Notes under the pieces: model-generated
The model's database searches: none
Seen by the model: only the letters and a program-made list of their open reading frames with translations
Told to the model about the DNA's origin: nothing
Shown: positions 5,394-6,482 of the stretch, one piece after another
How the letters are laid out: each line of letters starts with the position of its first letter
Position numbering within the stretch: position 1 is the stretch's first letter
Program-made: the position numbers and the translations under genes
From: Actinomycetota bacterium
GTDB taxonomy: Bacteria > Actinomycetota > Actinomycetes > S36-B12 > CAIYMF01
NCBI GenBank assembly: GCA_009699025.1
Contig: WLOZ01000112.1
Location: 1-6,482, forward strand
Direction: 5' to 3'
Length of the DNA: 6,482 nucleotides

Positions 5394-6482
5394 ATGTCGA
5401 GGTCCGACGCGGGGTCGCAGGGCGCACGCCTGCGCGCCGGCGAACCGCCAGACGTTCTCGTGCTGGGCACCGGGCAGGCGGGGCTCTGCGCCGCCGTCGC
5501 GGCCGCGCAGCGAGGTGCTTCCGTACTCGTGCTCGAGAAGCTCGCATTCCCCGGCGGCAGCACGTCGATGAGCTCGGGCCTGAGCGCCTACGCGGGCACC
5601 GACGAGCAGGTCGCCCTCGGCATCCACGACAGTGCCGAGTCGCTGAGGGCCGATATCCTCGCCACCGGCCAGGGCCGGTGCGACGAATCGCTGGTCGACG
5701 TGTATTGCCGCGAGCAGCTCACGACCTACCGATGGCTCAAGGACCTCGGCGTCACCTACGGGCACGTGCACGCGGGCTCCGGGCAGAGCGTCGCGCGCTC
5801 ACACTCCACCGACCCGAGTCGCATGATCGACACGCTGCTCCGGCGCGCAGAGGAGCTCGGCGTGAGCGTCGAGTTCGGCATCCGCGCCGTGCAACTCCTC
5901 GTCGAGGCCGAGGCCGTGGTCGGAGTGCTCTGTGAGATCAGTGGCGCGATGGTGGAGGTGAGGGCGTCGTCGGTGGTGCTCGCCACTGGCGGCTTCTCAC
6001 GCAACCTCGAGCTGCTCGAGCGCTTCGTGCCGCACATGGTGAACGCCATCCACGGTGGCGCCGTGGGTTCGGAGGGCGATGGCCTGCTGATGGGCTGGAA
6101 GGCTGGGGCCGACTTCCGCGACACCCCCTACGTGAAGGGTACCTTCGGCATTTACCCGCACGATGATCCGCGCGAGTCGGGCACCGGAATCCTCGCCGTC
6201 TACAAGGGGGCCGTCGCGGTGAACTTCTCGGGCCGGCGCTTCGTCGACGAGTCCCTGCCCTACAAGGCGCTCGGCGACGCGTGCCTCGCGCAGGAGGGAC
6301 ACCTCGCCTGGCAGGTGTTCGACCAGCAGACGATGGACCGCGACGACCCCGACGTGCACATCTACTGGTTCTCCGGTCGCCTCGCCACGGGCCTGCTCGA
6401 GACCGCCGACACCCTCGAGGAGCTGGCCGACAAGATCGGCGTGCCGGCCGACGAGCTGATCCGCACCGTCGAGGGCTACAAC
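5394..6482 (+). CDS. FAD-dependent dehydrogenase/reductase, fumarate reductase flavoprotein family (partial, 3' end outside window)
   Basis: An uninterrupted plus-strand frame of 363 codons runs from the ATG at 5394 to the window edge. The start is preceded directly by GGAGGGGGA. Residues 20-30 (DVLVLGTGQAG) form the GxGxxG dinucleotide-binding turn with Glu48 closing the second strand; GGSTSMSSG (54-62) is the second FAD-contacting loop, and VLATGGF (195-201) the later FAD motif. AVGSEGDGLLMGWKAGA (223-239) and VNFSGRRFVDES (276-287) are typical of the FAD_binding_2 group that includes fumarate reductases/flavocytochrome c, 3-ketosteroid dehydrogenases and tricarballylate dehydrogenase (TcuA). 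The capping domain occupies roughly 240 onward; the C-terminal third, including the last FAD and active-site motifs, lies outside. There is no signal peptide, haem-binding motif or FMN attachment domain in the visible part, so a cytoplasmic single-domain enzyme is likely. Divergent from the lyase, it probably oxidises or reduces a C-C bond in a related acid. The substrate is not assignable. Confidence 0.88.
   Translation, partial: MSRSDAGSQGARLRAGEPPDVLVLGTGQAGLCAAVAAAQRGASVLVLEKLAFPGGSTSMSSGLSAYAGTDEQVALGIHDSAESLRADILATGQGRCDESLVDVYCREQLTTYRWLKDLGVTYGHVHAGSGQSVARSHSTDPSRMIDTLLRRAEELGVSVEFGIRAVQLLVEAEAVVGVLCEISGAMVEVRASSVVLATGGFSRNLELLERFVPHMVNAIHGGAVGSEGDGLLMGWKAGADFRDTPYVKGTFGIYPHDDPRESGTGILAVYKGAVAVNFSGRRFVDESLPYKALGDACLAQEGHLAWQVFDQQTMDRDDPDVHIYWFSGRLATGLLETADTLEELADKIGVPADELIRTVEGYN

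Noticed and set aside
4739..5935. Plus-strand open frame of 398 codons spanning the lyase, the divergent promoter and the flavoprotein start
   Set aside because: It crosses two unrelated genes and their spacer in the wrong frame; its product is low-complexity Arg/Gly/Ala. The real plus-strand gene begins at 5394 in a different frame.
1..6482. CRISPR array, tRNA/rRNA, insertion sequence, phage or defence-system signatures
   Set aside because: No regularly spaced repeats, cloverleaf sequences, transposase or integrase motifs, or terminal inverted repeats were seen; nearly all of the window is explained by five genes and short spacers.

Overview
The window looks like chromosomal DNA from a high-G+C Gram-positive bacterium, most likely an actinobacterium. 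The signs are strong G/C preference at third codon positions, a GTG start in a four-base stop/start overlap, and a lipobox-anchored solute-binding protein. I cannot name a genus from the sequence alone.

Layout, left to right. Positions 1-91 hold what may be the first 30 codons of a minus-strand gene running off the left edge. Positions 92-266 are a spacer with a plausible Rho-independent terminator for the transporter operon. Positions 267-4116 (minus strand) hold a complete ribose/sugar-type ABC importer, transcribed right to left: lipoprotein solute-binding protein, a two-domain ATPase 2 bases downstream, then a single permease overlapping the ATPase by 4 bases. Positions 4117-4369 are a 253-base spacer with the presumed operon promoter and a strong hairpin just after the next gene. 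Positions 4370-5293 (minus) encode an isocitrate lyase/PEP mutase superfamily enzyme with the lyase-type Cys motif. Positions 5294-5393 are a 100-base divergent promoter region with inverted repeats. From 5394 a plus-strand FAD-dependent dehydrogenase/reductase of the fumarate-reductase flavoprotein family runs off the right edge, its C-terminus missing.

Inferred joint role: the importer brings in a small solute, and the flavoprotein and the C-C lyase oxidise or reduce and then cleave a carboxylic acid derived from it. The transporter fold usually carries sugars or polyols, while both enzymes belong to families acting mainly on di- and tricarboxylates or related compounds, so the substrate is unclear. 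Two short motifs occur in the same order and orientation in both promoter regions, weakly suggesting shared regulation. I found no CRISPR array, tRNA/rRNA, insertion sequence, phage gene or defence system, and nothing that clearly amounts to a new system. What merits attention is an unassigned catabolic cluster and a few sequence oddities.
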